Assembly (NCBI RefSeq): GCF_030503895.2
Contig: NZ_CP129970.2
Coordinates: 2,279,001 to 2,343,000 of the forward strand
Source: Marivirga arenosa
Lineage (GTDB): Bacteria; Bacteroidota; Bacteroidia; Cytophagales; Cyclobacteriaceae
Direction: 5' to 3'
Length of the DNA: 64,000 nucleotides
Within the stretch, counting starts at the first letter, position 1. Each line of letters opens with the position of its first letter. A program made the position numbers and the translations under genes. This document shows positions 26,801 through 34,612 of this stretch, in pieces. Under the pieces are notes generated by a model. The model was not told where the DNA came from and did not search any database. It saw only the letters and a program-made list of their open reading frames with translations.

Positions 26801-27793
26801 GAAAATGTTCAACAGTTTATTGAAACTGCCATAGGCGGAATGGTGATTAGCAATACAGTTGAAGGTAGGGAACGCTTTCCTGTTAGAGTTCGATATCCTA
26901 GAGAGCTGCGAGATAATCCTGAGAATTTATCGAAAATGCTAATCAGTACACCCACTGGTCCTCAAATACCTTTAGGACAAATTTTAGATATAAGATATGA
27001 GAGAGGACCTCAAGCTATTAAAAGTGAAAATACCTTCTTAGTTGGCTATGTATTATTTGATAAAAAGGATGGCTTTGCAGAGGTTACGGCAGTGGAAGAT
27101 TCCAAAAAATTGATTCAGCAAAAGATAGAGGCTGGTGAGATAGAGGTGCCAGCAGGAGTTAATTTTAAATTCTCAGGAAGTTATGAAAATCAAATTCGAG
27201 CAGAGAAAAGATTAAGCTTCATTGTTCCGGTAGTGCTTTTAGTAATCTTCTTAATACTGTATTTTCAGTTTAAATCAGTTTTAACCAGTATCATGGTATT
27301 CACAGGAATTGCTTTAGCATTCAGTGGAGGCTTCATCATGTTATGGTTATATGATCAAAGCTGGTTTTTAAATATAGACTGGTTCGGTATTAATTTCAGA
27401 TCCTTATTTCAGATTCAAACTATCAATTTGAGTGTGGCTGTTTGGGTTGGATTTATAGCCTTGTTTGGTATTGCTACAGATGATGGTGTAGTAATGGCTA
27501 CCTATCTTGATCAGAGTTTTGCTAAAAGAAAATCAGATACTTTAAAGGATGTTAAGCAAGCGGTAATTGCAGCAGGGCAAAAAAGAATTAAGCCAGCTGT
27601 AATGACATCAACTACGACCATTATTGCCTTACTTCCGATTTTAACTTCCACTGGTAAGGGTTCTGATATTATGGTGCCAATGGCTATACCAGCCTTTGGA
27701 GGGATGTTAATTGCATCTATTACTTATTTCCTTATACCCGTTTTGTATGCGATTAAAGAAGAAAGTAAGCTGAAAAAGAGAAAAGATGACTAA
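23873..27793 (+). CDS. CusA/CzcA-family heavy-metal efflux RND transporter
   Basis: A 1306-residue inner-membrane proton-driven pump, longer than typical CusA/CzcA (about 1040 residues). N-terminal marks are AIPNYGENQQIVFTEWKGRS and QDIEDQISYPLTTYLLG; GIAIAIGTMVDLGIILTENI is the TM4 signature; MPTSMPHSGVAYN and GIATDDGVVMATYLDQSF are in the second half. Between the two halves there are about four additional hydrophobic segments at residues 530-640, and a periplasmic insert follows around residues 785-870. It would export Cu+/Ag+ or divalent metals together with the TolC and CusB-like proteins encoded next. Confidence 0.93.
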   Translation: MLNRIIKFFLYNKLVTFILLIGLVAWGIAVAPFGWNINFLPSDPVPVDAIPNYGENQQIVFTEWKGRSPQDIEDQISYPLTTYLLGISGVKTVRSSSIFGFSSIYIIFNEENEFYWTRSRILEKLNSIPQGLLPEGVQPTLGPDATALGQVYWYTIEGRDKDGNPTGGWNLDEIRSVQDYYVKYGLNAAENVSEVASIGGFVKEYQIDVNPDALKIYNISLEKVLSAVKNSNRDVGAKTIEINQAEYLVRGLGYIKNKEDIESAVVAVENNTPIRIKDVASVSLGPATRRGVLDKDGAEVVGGVVVARYGANPLQVINNVKAKINEIAPGLPSKILADGTESKLTIVPFYDRSDLIYETLNTLEDALSLQILISILVITIMVYRIRASLLISSLLPIAILIVFIAMRYVGVTANIVALSGIAIAIGTMVDLGIILTENILKHLDDANEGDSLIDIIYRGASEVSGAILTAVSTTIVSFTPVFSLQAAEGKLFSPLAFTKTFALVAALLVSLLILPALAHLFFGLKPKNKWVSRLVNPALTVAGILLLIFGHNWAAVVLLLFGIMGFIKGLVVKRGLTLHFIIKWIIDKADIIITLFAVLWLLAEYWLPLGPAKSILSNFIFVGLIVGLILVVFILIEAYYKSILNLCLEYKKTFLSIPVALIMLGLVIWLGFNTVFGFIANGFNALGWDIEKSKPWTAISNTFPGIGEEFMPSLNEGSFLLMPTSMPHSGVAYNRKVLGQLDMILTNIPEVELTVGKLGRVQSALDPAPVSMFENVINYRPEFILNEKGERQRFEVNSDGNYAIKSERLKSVKGVSDELYFSTNNRKFLNSEGEKLEETIQTEIEQLVNGNYKQFLIPDEDGLYFRNWRDHIKTPDDIWNEIAKATKIPGVTSAPKLQPIETRLVMLQTGMRAPMGIKVFGPDLRSIEKFSLELEDVLKEVNSVKSEAVFADRIVGKPYMLLDIDRQEIARYGLSVENVQQFIETAIGGMVISNTVEGRERFPVRVRYPRELRDNPENLSKMLISTPTGPQIPLGQILDIRYERGPQAIKSENTFLVGYVLFDKKDGFAEVTAVEDSKKLIQQKIEAGEIEVPAGVNFKFSGSYENQIRAEKRLSFIVPVVLLVIFLILYFQFKSVLTSIMVFTGIALAFSGGFIMLWLYDQSWFLNIDWFGINFRSLFQIQTINLSVAVWVGFIALFGIATDDGVVMATYLDQSFAKRKSDTLKDVKQAVIAAGQKRIKPAVMTSTTTIIALLPILTSTGKGSDIMVPMAIPAFGGMLIASITYFLIPVLYAIKEESKLKKRKDD

Positions 27794-27822
27794 TTAAATC
27801 TAATCGTTAGATGATTAAATAG

Positions 27823-29094
27823 ATGAAAATGGATACATCAATAAAAAATACATATTATAAATTTTTCTTGAGCATGATTTCATTACTGTTGCTTTCACAC
27901 AGTTCGTATGCTCAGGAAAGTCAAATGAAGGTTCAAGAATATTTTGAAATTGCAGTTGAAAATAATCCTGGTTTACAATCGGATTATAAAGCATATGAAG
28001 CTGCTCTTCAAAAATTACCTCAAGTTTCAACATTGGCAGATCCAAATTTTTCAATTGGATATTTTATTTCACCAGTAGAAACTAGAGTAGGGCCCCAACT
28101 GGCAAAGTTTAGTTTGAGTCAAATGTTCCCATGGTTTGGTACCTTAAAAGCCAATGAAAATGTAGCCGCTTTAGAAGCGGAAGCATACTTTCAGAATTTT
28201 TTGGATAGCAGAAATAAACTGTATTGGAAAGTAGCTCAATCCTATTATGATATTCTTGAAAATCAGGAACTGCAAAAACTTGAAAAAGAGAATATTGAAA
28301 TTCTCCATGAATATAAAGCTTTATCAGAACGAAAACTGAGTAGTTCTAAAGCTAGTATGGTGGATGTTCTTCGTGTGGACATCATGATTGATGATGCTGA
28401 AACCGAATTATCTCTTCTTGAAGATAAGTATCAACCATTATTGACTGCTTTTCAGAATATTTTAAATTCGGAAACAGAGCCTGAGTTTAATTCAATTCCA
28501 GATGTAAAAGGCTTTGAGCCAGAAATGTCTGTGGATACAGCTTTACAAAGTCATCCTTTAGTTCAGTTTATTGATTATAAAAGAGAATCTTCACAGGAAA
28601 GAATTGAATCGATCAGAAAGCAATCACTGCCCAAAATTGGAGTTGGGCTAGATTATGTGGTGGTAGGTGAAAGAAATGATGTCACTTTAAGTGATAATGG
28701 ACAGGATGTTTTAATGCCTATGGTAAGTATAAGCTTACCCATTTTTAGGAAAAAGTATAAAGCTCAGGTCAAGGAAGCAGAATTAATACAGGAGCAATAC
28801 CAGTTAAAAAAGCAAAATGTGATTAATGATTTGAGTACAGAGTATTCCTCTACAGTTTATGAGATTAATAAGCAGGCAGAATACATTTCGCTTTACCAGC
28901 GCCAGATTGAGAAAGTAAATAATACGCTGTCAATATTGGAAAAAACTTATGCGGCTTCTGGGGTAGAATTTGAAGAGTTATTAAGAAGCAGACAACAATT
29001 ATTGAAATATCAAAAGCTAGAAACTTTAGCAAAAGCAAAACAAGCCACTTTAATTGAAAAGTATAATTACTTGACTTCAAAAAGACAGCTTTAA
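27823..29094 (+). CDS. TolC-family outer-membrane efflux protein
   Basis: A 423-residue outer-membrane channel subunit. A signal peptide (about residues 1-29, ending SSYAQ) precedes two TolC repeats of long amphipathic helices, such as VQEYFEIAVENNPGLQSDYK and a second half from about residue 230. It lies between the RND pump and the adaptor, 29 bases after the pump stop, and would complete the tripartite metal efflux conduit across the envelope. Either ATG 27823 or 27829 can start it. Confidence 0.9.
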   Translation: MKMDTSIKNTYYKFFLSMISLLLLSHSSYAQESQMKVQEYFEIAVENNPGLQSDYKAYEAALQKLPQVSTLADPNFSIGYFISPVETRVGPQLAKFSLSQMFPWFGTLKANENVAALEAEAYFQNFLDSRNKLYWKVAQSYYDILENQELQKLEKENIEILHEYKALSERKLSSSKASMVDVLRVDIMIDDAETELSLLEDKYQPLLTAFQNILNSETEPEFNSIPDVKGFEPEMSVDTALQSHPLVQFIDYKRESSQERIESIRKQSLPKIGVGLDYVVVGERNDVTLSDNGQDVLMPMVSISLPIFRKKYKAQVKEAELIQEQYQLKKQNVINDLSTEYSSTVYEINKQAEYISLYQRQIEKVNNTLSILEKTYAASGVEFEELLRSRQQLLKYQKLETLAKAKQATLIEKYNYLTSKRQL

Positions 29095-29116
29095 TAATAT
29101 TAAGAAGAATTAAATC

Positions 29117-30835
29117 ATGAAGATCATGAAATTAAATAAAATAAATATCATCATCATTTTAGTAAGTGTTGTAGTAGGAACTATAATAGGCTATTTCCTA
29201 AATGGTTCCTCTGATCATCAACATGAGCAAGCCGGTAATTCAGAAAATATGGAAGCAGAAAGTCAAATTTGGACTTGTTCTATGCATCCTTCCGTAAGAC
29301 AAAATGAACCAGGGGATTGCCCAATTTGTGGAATGGATTTAATACCGCTTTCAGAATCGGATAATCAAGACGGATTTAGTGCAAATGCCGTGAGTATGTC
29401 TTCAACTGCTATGAAATTAGCAAGTGTAGAAACTGCAGTAGTTGAAAAAGCTATGATTGAAAAGGAAATTTCAGTTACAGGGAAGTTGCAAGAAAATGAA
29501 AATATGGATTTTACTCAATCAGCGCATTTCTCAGGCAGGGTAGAAGAACTCAATGTTAATTATGAAGGCGAGTTTGTTAGAAAGGGCCAATTAATAGGAA
29601 AGTTATATTCTCCAGAGCTTCTTACAGCCCAAGAGGAATTATTACTTGCCTATAAGCAACGAGAAAATAACCCAACCTATTTTGAAGCGGCAAAACAAAA
29701 ACTTAAAAATTGGAAATTATCAGATCAGCAAATTCAAAGCATTATTGAGGCTGAAACGGTAAAAGAAAAATTCAATATCATTTCTGATTTTTCAGGTTAT
29801 ATATCGAAGATCAATGTTACTGAGGGAGAATATGTTAAGCAAGGGCAGTCTTTATACGAACTGGATAATTTATCTAGCTTGTGGGTTTATGTAGATGTTT
29901 ATGAACAAGATCTTCAATTTGTGAAAATGGGAAGTGAGGTACAATTTCATGCTCGTCCTTTCCCTTCTAAAGAGTTCACTACAAAAATTGATTTTATTTC
30001 GCCTATAGTGGATGCCAAAAGTAGAACAGTAAAAGCAAGAGCTACAATTCAAAATGCAAACGGACTACTTAAACCCGAAATGTTGGTTTCAGCAAATATT
30101 GAATTCAAACAATATGACAGTTCGGCTATTGTAGTGCCAAAGTCAGCTGTAATGTGGACGGGTAAAAGATCGGTTGTATATGTGAAGGAAGAGACTCAAG
30201 CAGGTATTAGCTTCACCATGCGAGAAGTAGAATTAGGACTAGCTCTGAACGATAGCTTTGTAATAGAATCAGGATTGAATGTGGGAGAAGAAATTGCAGT
30301 TGCCGGTACTTTTAGCATTGATGCCGCAGCACAACTAGCCGGAAAGCCTAGCATGATGAGTGCTGAAAATATGGAGTCAGTTGAACTTACTAAGGAAGCT
30401 AAGCTTGAACTTAAGCCACTTTTTGATTCTTATTTTGAATTAAAAGATGCCTTAACACAAGATGATTTTTCGACTGCAATTACTAAATCAAAAGAATTAA
30501 AGGCAGCTTTTCAAAATGTTAATATGAAAGCTTTTAAGAATGATTCTCATGAAATATGGATGGGATATCATAAGAAAATGGATAAAATACTGGAACATAT
30601 ACATCATCATGAAGATATAGAAGGGCTGAGAAAAAACTTCATAGCTTTATCAGATTGGATGATTCAGTTAACCAAATCATTCAAACCACATGATGAAACG
30701 CTTTACTTGCAACATTGCCCAATGGCAGATAATAACAAAGGAGCCGATTGGTTGAGTAGAGAAGAACCTATAGTAAATCCCTACTTTGGTTCAAGTATGC
30801 TCAGTTGCGGTGAAGTAACAGAAGTATTGAAGTGA
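29117..30835 (+). CDS. CusB-like RND periplasmic adaptor with HMBD and DUF3347 domains
   Basis: A 572-residue membrane-fusion protein. An N-terminal anchor (residues about 9-29) is followed by a heavy-metal-binding domain WTCSMHPSV...PGDCPICGMDLIP (Cys54, Cys68, Cys71, with Met/His ligands). The adaptor core (about 90-410) has lipoyl-type halves FVRKGQLIGKLYSPEL and YVKQGQSLYELDNLSSLWVY. A C-terminal DUF3347 domain (about 430-570) carries HCPMADNNKGADWLS and NPYFGSSMLSCG, with conserved Cys and Met. The two metal-binding ends suggest metal capture and hand-over to the pump. Confidence 0.92.
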   Translation: MKIMKLNKINIIIILVSVVVGTIIGYFLNGSSDHQHEQAGNSENMEAESQIWTCSMHPSVRQNEPGDCPICGMDLIPLSESDNQDGFSANAVSMSSTAMKLASVETAVVEKAMIEKEISVTGKLQENENMDFTQSAHFSGRVEELNVNYEGEFVRKGQLIGKLYSPELLTAQEELLLAYKQRENNPTYFEAAKQKLKNWKLSDQQIQSIIEAETVKEKFNIISDFSGYISKINVTEGEYVKQGQSLYELDNLSSLWVYVDVYEQDLQFVKMGSEVQFHARPFPSKEFTTKIDFISPIVDAKSRTVKARATIQNANGLLKPEMLVSANIEFKQYDSSAIVVPKSAVMWTGKRSVVYVKEETQAGISFTMREVELGLALNDSFVIESGLNVGEEIAVAGTFSIDAAAQLAGKPSMMSAENMESVELTKEAKLELKPLFDSYFELKDALTQDDFSTAITKSKELKAAFQNVNMKAFKNDSHEIWMGYHKKMDKILEHIHHHEDIEGLRKNFIALSDWMIQLTKSFKPHDETLYLQHCPMADNNKGADWLSREEPIVNPYFGSSMLSCGEVTEVLK

Positions 30836-30888
30836 CATTAAGACTTTTTTTGAACATGAATAAATAGTTAAAATTTAAACTAATTATT

Positions 30889-32112
30889 ATGAATGATTTT
30901 TTAATGAACTGGGCGGATGCCGCCTCTACAACAATTGGATTTTTTTGGATGGCACTTTGGGCTTTTATCATAGGTTATGCCATTAGTAGTTTCATTCAAG
31001 TTTTTATTACAGAAGAAAAAATGCAGAAAACCATGGGTGGTGAAGGAGCCAAACCTGTTTTCTTAGGCACCTTTTTTGGTTTTATAAGCAGTTCCTGTAG
31101 CTTTTCGGCACTTGCTTCTGCTAAATCACTTTTTCAAAAAGGTGCGAGCTTTGTTTCCTCCATCGCTTTTTTACTTTCGTCAACCAATCTAGTAATTGAA
31201 CTAGGGATAGTTATCTCTATATTCTTAGGATGGCAATTTGTAGTTGGGGAATATGTTGGGGGTATAATTTTGATCTTAGTGAGTTGGTTGTTGATTAAAA
31301 TTATAAAACCTCAAAAATTAATAAAGAAGGCAAAAGAAAATTTAGGTTCTGATGAACATGATCACAGTGATGATAAATCATTCAGTGAGAAAATAAAATC
31401 TCAAAAGGAGTGGTCAAAAGTAGGGAAACAATATTTCATGGAATGGAAAATGGTATGGAAAGACGTTACTATAGGTTTTACGATTGCAGGAATTGTAGCA
31501 GCTTTTGTTCCGGATAGTTTTTTTCAAACCTTGTTCATCAATACCGATACTAAAACAGCTTCATTTAGCTTTTTCACATTATTAGAACATGTTTTAATTG
31601 GTCCTTTTGCAGCTTTTTTAACTTTTATCGGATCAATGGGGAATATTCCTTTAGCAGCTTTACTTTTTGGTAAGGGAGTGAGTTTTGCGGGCGTTATGGC
31701 TTTTATTTTTAGCGATTTGGTCGTATTTCCGGTATTAAGAATTAATGCCAAATATTATGGCTGGAAAATGAGTTTTTTCATTTTGTTCTTACTATTCACT
31801 TCATTGATTGTGGCCTCTTTAGGTTTACACTATGGATTTCAGTGGTTGGATGTTTTACCTTCTTTTGATTCAGTTTCTATTGCTGAACAAGAATTTTTTA
31901 AGTTCAATTATACATTCTATATGAATTTAGGCTTTCTATTCATTTCAGCTATTTTGATATATTTTGGTTTTGTAAAGGGTAAGGATGTGATGTATCATAA
32001 AGAAATGGCGCCTAAAAGTCCTGCCTTAGAGAAGACTTTGAAATATATTGCTTTCCTAGCGTATGCATGGCTTACTGTAGGAGTAATTTTAAATTTCTTT
32101 TATATCAATTAA
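30889..32112 (+). CDS. SO_0444/ArsP-like Cu/Zn efflux permease
   Basis: A 407-residue permease with about eight to ten membrane segments. The first half has FFGFISSSCSFSALASAKSL and FLLSSTNLVIELG, the second half GSMGNIPLAALLFGKGVSF; these paired motifs define the DUF318/ArsP_1 family, of which the SO_0444 group is linked to Cu/Zn export. A His/Asp-rich loop (SDEHDHSDDK) around residue 160 could sense or gather metal. It follows the adaptor by 53 bases in the metal cluster. Confidence 0.85.
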   Translation: MNDFLMNWADAASTTIGFFWMALWAFIIGYAISSFIQVFITEEKMQKTMGGEGAKPVFLGTFFGFISSSCSFSALASAKSLFQKGASFVSSIAFLLSSTNLVIELGIVISIFLGWQFVVGEYVGGIILILVSWLLIKIIKPQKLIKKAKENLGSDEHDHSDDKSFSEKIKSQKEWSKVGKQYFMEWKMVWKDVTIGFTIAGIVAAFVPDSFFQTLFINTDTKTASFSFFTLLEHVLIGPFAAFLTFIGSMGNIPLAALLFGKGVSFAGVMAFIFSDLVVFPVLRINAKYYGWKMSFFILFLLFTSLIVASLGLHYGFQWLDVLPSFDSVSIAEQEFFKFNYTFYMNLGFLFISAILIYFGFVKGKDVMYHKEMAPKSPALEKTLKYIAFLAYAWLTVGVILNFFYIN

Positions 32113-32130
32113 TCTCTTTAGTTTTATGCA

Positions 32131-32829
32131 ATGAGAAGGAAAAACAATAAATATTATATAAGAAAAACACATCGTTATTTAGGTGTGATTATTGGAATCC
32201 AGTTCCTGTTCTGGACGATAAGTGGCCTTTATTTTACTTGGACTGATATAGATGAGATTCACGGTGATCATTTTATTAAAGAAACAGATATTGTAAATTC
32301 TATCGATTCAAAGGAATTGGGATTAAGTATAGATTCATCAGTTGTCTCGTCTATGGAATTGAAGTTTATCAATTCGGAACCCTATCTATGGGTTAATGAT
32401 TCGAAATTAATTCATGCTAAAACTGGTGAGGTAAAATCTGAAATCTCTGAAAGCGAAGCTAAAAAAATAGTGAGGTCAAGAGTAAAAGAAGAATATGAAA
32501 TTGAGACTGTAGAGTTTTTAGAAAGCACTGGGCCTCATCATGAGTATAGAGGAAGAGAGTTGCCTGTTTGGCAAGTTAATTTTAAAGGAAATGAATCCAT
32601 TGCAGCTTATGTGGATGTAAAAACGGGTGATTTTAAAACCCTTAGGCATAGAGATTGGCGATGGTTTGATTTTCTATGGATGTCCCATACAATGGATTAT
32701 GAAGGAAGAGATGATTTCAATAATTTGTTAATTCGTGTTTTTTCACTCTTTGGTTTATTTACCGTATGCTCAGGCTTTTTACTGTTTTTTGTAAGTACCA
32801 AATGGAGTCATAAAAAACTTAATAAGTAA
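32131..32829 (+). CDS. PepSY domain-containing membrane protein
   Basis: A 232-residue protein with an N-terminal membrane helix (THRYLGVIIGIQFLFWTISG), a periplasmic PepSY-type region containing IVRSRVKEEYEIETVEFL and AAYVDVKTGDFKTLRHRDWR, and a C-terminal helix (VFSLFGLFTVCSGFLLFFVS). The RKTHRYLG and WLWMSHTMDY-like layout is that of PepSY-associated transmembrane proteins, often found with metal or siderophore transport. It starts 18 bases after the permease. Its exact role in the cluster is unknown. Confidence 0.82.
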   Translation: MRRKNNKYYIRKTHRYLGVIIGIQFLFWTISGLYFTWTDIDEIHGDHFIKETDIVNSIDSKELGLSIDSSVVSSMELKFINSEPYLWVNDSKLIHAKTGEVKSEISESEAKKIVRSRVKEEYEIETVEFLESTGPHHEYRGRELPVWQVNFKGNESIAAYVDVKTGDFKTLRHRDWRWFDFLWMSHTMDYEGRDDFNNLLIRVFSLFGLFTVCSGFLLFFVSTKWSHKKLNK

Positions 32830-32871
32830 ACATTATAAACTAATTTTGTAACTATTATAAATCTTAATAAA

Positions 32872-33399
32872 ATGAAAAAGGTATTTTTATCCATTATCGC
32901 ATTAACAGTTGCGATATCTGCATGTAATCAAGAAAAGAAATCTGAAAACCAGACTTTAGAAGAGAAGGAGACTAAAAAAGAAGTAGTATTAAAAGCAGGA
33001 GCAGAAGTTAGTTCTGAGCAATTAAAAAGTATATTGTCTTCATACTTCAGTGTTAAAGATGCTTTAGTAAATACTGATGCGAAAGAAGCGAAATCTTCAC
33101 TAGCTAAATTATTGGAATCTGTAAGTTCTGAAATGGAACAAATTAAATCTATTTCTGAAAGCATGCATGAAAAAGAAGATGTTGAAGAAATAAGAAAAGG
33201 ATTTGAAGACTTAAGTAAGGAAGTTTACTCTTTAGTGAAAGAAAACTCTGATAATAAAGAGCAAACTGTGTATAAGCAATTCTGCCCAATGGCATTCAAC
33301 AATAAGGGTGCTTTTTGGTTAAGTGATGAGGAAGAAATTAGAAATCCATATTTTGGAGATAAAATGTTAAAATGTGGTAAAGTAGAAGAGAAGCTATAA
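32872..33399 (+). CDS. DUF3347 domain-containing lipoprotein
   Basis: A 175-residue lipoprotein (lipobox ISAC, Cys18), charged linker, then one DUF3347 domain. The domain repeats the C-terminus of the CusB-like adaptor: SSYFSVKDALVNTDAKEAKS parallels its SYFELKDALTQDDFSTAITK, and FCPMAFNNKGAFWLS with NPYFGDKMLKCG parallels HCPMADNNKGADWLS with NPYFGSSMLSCG. The conserved Cys/Met/His probably bind copper. It is the last gene of the metal cluster and could act as a periplasmic metal chaperone or buffer. Confidence 0.88.
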   Translation: MKKVFLSIIALTVAISACNQEKKSENQTLEEKETKKEVVLKAGAEVSSEQLKSILSSYFSVKDALVNTDAKEAKSSLAKLLESVSSEMEQIKSISESMHEKEDVEEIRKGFEDLSKEVYSLVKENSDNKEQTVYKQFCPMAFNNKGAFWLSDEEEIRNPYFGDKMLKCGKVEEKL

Positions 33400-33438
33400 T
33401 ATTTCTTGTTATATAACAATAAAAGTCGCTCATGTGAC

Positions 33439-33480
33439 ATTTGTTACTGAAATTGAAATACATGTAGCAACAAATTTTTC
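33439..33480 (+). terminator. Probable terminator of the metal cluster
   Basis: ATTTGTTACT (33439-33448) and AGCAACAAAT (33466-33475) are reverse complements at 9 of 10 positions, followed by a T-run. It lies between the DUF3347 gene and thioredoxin. AT-rich and with a long loop, so weak. Confidence 0.4.
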
Positions 33481-33522
33481 TATCTTTACGTTTCGAAAAT
33501 CAGAATTAAACATAAAAAGAAA

Positions 33523-33846
33523 ATGGCAAGTACTGTAGAAATAACTGACAGCAATTTTGAAGAAATATTGAAATCTGATCAACCAGTTTTGGTTGACTTT
33601 TGGGCTGAGTGGTGTGGACCATGTAAAATGATCGGTCCGTTAGTTGAAGAATTAGCCGGAGATTATGATGGTAAAGCTGTCATCGGTAAAGTGAATGTAG
33701 ATGAAAACCCAAATGTATCTGCTAAGTTTGGTATTAGAAGTATACCGACATTATTAGTTTTTAAAGGCGGTGAAGTAGTTGACAAACAAATCGGTGCAGT
33801 GCCTAAACAAGTATTGGCTGACAAAATTGATGCTCAAATAGCATAA
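33523..33846 (+). CDS. trxA: Thioredoxin
   Basis: A 107-residue cytoplasmic thioredoxin with the active site WAEWCGPCKM (Cys31, Cys34), the cis-Pro loop IRSIPTLLVFKGGEVV, and no signal peptide. It reduces protein disulfides using electrons from thioredoxin reductase, including those of peroxiredoxins such as the one at 38.3-38.9 kb. Own transcription unit, ended by a hairpin terminator. Confidence 0.96.
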   Translation: MASTVEITDSNFEEILKSDQPVLVDFWAEWCGPCKMIGPLVEELAGDYDGKAVIGKVNVDENPNVSAKFGIRSIPTLLVFKGGEVVDKQIGAVPKQVLADKIDAQIA

Positions 33847-33869
33847 TATTTTATGATATACTATAAATG

Positions 33870-33898
33870 AAGGGATGTTTTCACATCCCTTTTTTTTA
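33870..33898 (+). terminator. Rho-independent terminator after trxA
   Basis: AAGGGATG with its complement CATCCCTT around a short T-rich loop, followed by a T-run, 24 bases after the trxA stop. Confidence 0.85.
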
Positions 33899-33907
33899 TA
33901 GCAGCAT

Positions 33908-33932
33908 AAAAAAGCCTGAAATCATCAGGCTT
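33908..33932 (-). terminator. Rho-independent terminator for the minus-strand gene at 33956-34447
   Basis: AAGCCTGA pairs with TCAGGCTT around a 5-base loop; an A-run on its + strand left side gives the T-run on the minus strand. Confidence 0.8.
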
Positions 33933-33955
33933 AGTATATTTAAAAAAGTGAAATA

Positions 33956-34447
33956 TTATTCAACAGGACTTAACTCTTCAACAGAGATATGCTCTTCTTT
34001 TTGAATATTTTCAGGTAATTGAATATCAGATAAAAGCTGTTCTTCTAGCAAATCAGCCCAAGCTATCATATAATCAACTACATCTTGTTTATTGTTATGA
34101 TAAAGCTTAACACCTCTGTCTCCCATATATCTTCTTACTTCCTGATTTTTCAATCTTTCTAAATCGATCATATCCTTTCTTTTCAAGCCAGATTCCATCA
34201 TGCTTGAAATGATTTCATCCATAGGCATAGCACTGGTGCCACAGTAATCTTGAACTTGATCAGTCCAATCACCTGATTTACGCATTGCATATTCATGAAT
34301 TTCTCTTTTAGAATATGGGGTTAGTTCCTGGGCTAAATGTCCACAATTACAACCTCCCATATGCCCCCATTGATAATGCGTACCATCATTAATTCTTTTG
34401 GCTGCAGTCCTAATCGCGTTGATTAATTTTATATTCGGTCTTGCCAT
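33956..34447 (-). CDS. Conserved-looking soluble protein of unknown function
   Basis: A 163-residue soluble protein that I cannot assign to a named family. The N-terminal part is helical (IKLINAIRTAAKRI) and leads into HYQWGHMGGCNCGHLAQELT, a compact Cys/His motif (H-x-G-G-C-x-C-G-H) that looks like a metal or cofactor site. A third Cys lies at VQDYCGTSAMPMDE, a pattern that suggests functional constraint. The rest is charged and helical with an acidic C-terminus (KEEHISVEELSPVE). No signal peptide. It has its own terminator and lies between trxA and a ferredoxin reductase, so a redox-related role is possible but unproven. Confidence 0.75.
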   Translation of the reverse strand: MARPNIKLINAIRTAAKRINDGTHYQWGHMGGCNCGHLAQELTPYSKREIHEYAMRKSGDWTDQVQDYCGTSAMPMDEIISSMMESGLKRKDMIDLERLKNQEVRRYMGDRGVKLYHNNKQDVVDYMIAWADLLEEQLLSDIQLPENIQKEEHISVEELSPVE

Positions 34448-34555
34448 AATCTCAATTTTTTATTTTTTAACTAACTAATGAAAAGGAAAGTTTACTAAAA
34501 TTATTGATTTTATGAGCATTTTTGTAATTAATGAGCATTAATTGATAAAGCTTAT

Positions 34556-34563
34556 TAATTTTG
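34556..34563 (+). promoter_or_regulatory. Bacteroidota -7 promoter element (TAATTTTG)
   Basis: A TAnnTTTG match 49 bases before the ferredoxin-reductase ATG. Two ATGAGCATT direct repeats lie just upstream and a palindrome just downstream, listed separately. Confidence 0.55.
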
Positions 34564-34582
34564 TCTAACTATTATGGAAACA

Positions 34583-34596
34583 TTGAGTTAACTCAA
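34583..34596. promoter_or_regulatory. 14-bp perfect palindrome in the leader of the ferredoxin-reductase gene
   Basis: TTGAGTTAACTCAA is a perfect palindrome between the -7 element and the ATG, in operator-like position. No matching regulator is known from the window. Confidence 0.4.
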
Positions 34597-34612
34597 ATAA
34601 AACTTAAAAGGA

